From Prosopocoilus inquinatus (Eukaryota > Arthropoda > Insecta > Coleoptera > Lucanidae), in assembly GCA_036172665.1 (NCBI GenBank), contig JAYKNF010000018.1, positions 434,001-498,000 on the forward strand: a stretch of 64,000 nucleotides of DNA, given 5' to 3'. This document shows, piece by piece, positions 62,821 through 64,000 of the stretch (positions are counted from its first letter, which is position 1; every line of letters begins with the position of its first letter). A program made the translations under genes and the position numbers. The notes beneath the pieces are model-generated. The model made no database searches, was not told the DNA's origin, and saw nothing but the letters and a program-made list of their open reading frames with translations.

Positions 62821-64000
62821 ATTAGATACATCACAGGAACAACGCTAATGCGTGTTGTTTCGTTTAAAACTATTTCCAGCTTCTGCTGCGTCCGAAAATT
62901 TCGTTTCTCACATTAGAGTTACTGGAGTCCATCGAAACGTCAAATAACATGATAGATGAGTAAGGATCGATTAGATACATCACAGGAACAACGCTAATAC
63001 GTGTTGTTTCGTTTAAAACTATTTCCAGCTTCTGCTGCGTCCGAAAACGTCGTATCTCACATCAAAGTTACTGGAGTCCATCGAAACGCCAAATAACATG
63101 ATAGGTGAGTAAGGATCGATTAGATACATCACAGGAACAACGCTAATGCGTGTTGTTTTGTTTAAAACTATTTCCAGCTTCTGCTGCGTCCGAAAATTTC
63201 GTATCTCACATTAGAGTTACTGGAGTCCATCGAAATGTCAAATAACATAGTAGCTAAGTAAGGATCGATTAGATACATCACAGGAACAACGCTAATACGT
63301 GTTGTTTCGTTCAAAACTATTTCCAGCTTCTGCTGCGTCCAAAAACTTTGTATCTCACATCAGAGTTACTGGAGTCCATCCAAACGTCAAATAACATGAT
63401 AGATGAGTAAGGATCGATTAGATACATCACAGGAACAACGCTAATACGTGTTGTTTCGTTTAAAACTATTTCCAGTTTCTGCTGCGTCCGAGAACTTCGT
63501 ATCTCACGTCAGGGTTACTGGAGTCCATCCAAACGTCAAATAACATGATAGATAAGTAAGGATCGATTAGATACATCACAGGAACAACGCTAATGCGTGT
63601 TGTTTCGTTAAAAACTATTTCCAGCTTCTGCTGCGTCCGAAAATTTCGTATCTCACATTAGAGTTACTGGAGTCCATCCAAACGTCAAATAACATAGTAG
63701 CTAAGTAAGGATCGATTAGATACATCACAGGAACAACGCTAATGCGTGTTGTTTCGTTTAAAACTATTTCCAGCTTCTGCTGCGTCCGAAAATTTCGTAT
63801 CTCACATTAGAGTTACTGGAGTATATCGAAACGTCAAATAACATAGTAGCTAAGTAAGGATCGATTAGATACATCACAGGAACAACGCTAATACGTGTTG
63901 TTTCGTTCAAAACTGTTTCCAGCTTCTGCTGCGTCCAAAAACTTTGTATCTCACATCAGAGTTACTGGAGTCCATCCAAACGTCAAATAACATGATAGAT
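62821..64000 (+). repeat. Duplicate of 51253-52432, running off the window
   Basis: Eight monomers repeat the region 11568 bp upstream (78 x 149 less 54), including TTTTGTTTAAAAC with GAAATGTC, CCAGTTTCTG, GTTAAAAAC and the rare GAGTATATCG (52253 and 63821). A private substitution is AAACTGTTTCC near 63914. The match reaches the right edge, so its true end is unknown. Confidence 0.87.

Larger units (their letters stand above)
1..64000 (+). repeat. 149-bp tandem satellite DNA array (entire window)
   Basis: Monomer starts, read as ATTAGATACATCACAGG, fall at 1, 150, 299, 448, 597 and so on to 63864, always in the same orientation. The period is 149 bp. About 429 monomer equivalents precede the partial last copy, and the accumulated offset of -58 bp is fully explained by eleven 1-bp deletions, nine 1-bp insertions, one 2-bp and one 54-bp deletion. 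Nothing other than this monomer is present: no mobile element, no unique spacer, no inversion. Neighbouring monomers differ at a limited set of recurring positions, so variants are shared by descent rather than random. Such arrays in eukaryotes usually form centromeric or pericentromeric heterochromatin; that location is an inference, since neither edge of the array is in the window. I do not recognise the family name. Confidence 0.98.

Noticed and set aside
1..64000. CRISPR array or bacterial repeat
   Set aside because: There is no short repeat separated by unique spacers; the full 149 bp is repeated. No cas or other prokaryotic gene is present.
1..64000. Transposon, rRNA spacer, tRNA-derived or telomeric repeat origin
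   Set aside because: No terminal repeats, coding remnants, RNA polymerase III box pattern, rRNA segment or short telomere-type motif could be recognised in the monomer.

Overview
The whole window is one uninterrupted tandem satellite DNA array. From base 1 to base 64000 it is a head-to-tail series of one monomer of 149 bp, always in the same orientation. I see no unique sequence, no inserted transposon, no RNA gene and no credible protein gene. Counting from the phase in which a monomer begins ATTAGATACATCACAGG, about 429 monomer equivalents are followed by a partial last copy at 63864-64000. Length can be accounted for exactly: 429 x 149 minus 58 gives the observed last start. The 58 bases are eleven 1-bp deletions, nine 1-bp insertions, one 2-bp deletion and one 54-bp deletion.

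This points to a eukaryotic chromosome, most likely (peri)centromeric or other constitutive heterochromatin read by a long-read assembly. The monomer is about 41% GC and rich in CpG (9 per reference monomer against about 6 expected by composition). That argues against a heavily CpG-methylated germline such as a vertebrate's. I do not recognise the satellite family and cannot name the species.

The array has a layered higher-order structure. Monomers fall into at least six diagnostic types (called a to f here), and multi-monomer blocks recur with the same order of types and private mutations. From left to right: 1-6257 is a patchwork of short re-used blocks (shifts of 9 and 17 monomers). 6258-26033 is built from large segmental copies (13 monomers shared by blocks starting at 6258, 9984 and 16686, with 3.65 kb shared by the last two), a 12-monomer tandem unit near 12.8-15.8 kb, and a very young 9-monomer tandem duplication at 20262-22941. 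27411-33072 is a 19-monomer unit repeated twice. 32477-48847 is the most regular part: a 9-monomer block A and a 30-monomer block B arranged A-B-B'-A-B-b', giving a super-unit of 69 monomers (10282 bp). 48848-53934 is again a patchwork, partly copied from the 26.4-27.6 kb region. 53935-64000 carries a 9-monomer core four times at spacings of 13, 17 and 21 monomers, one spacing containing the 54-bp deletion.

Because 149 is not a multiple of three, any reading frame slips at each monomer and soon meets a stop. The few 61-67 codon open frames are by-products of this repeat and mostly begin at GTG or TTG. Sequence features that might matter to chromatin are an inverted repeat with an E-box-like palindrome in one monomer type, a degenerate CENP-B-box-like stretch, a monomer length near the nucleosome core, and, in one subtype, a strong splice-donor-like motif placed 73 nt before an acceptor-like motif. 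These last points are inferences that need functional data.
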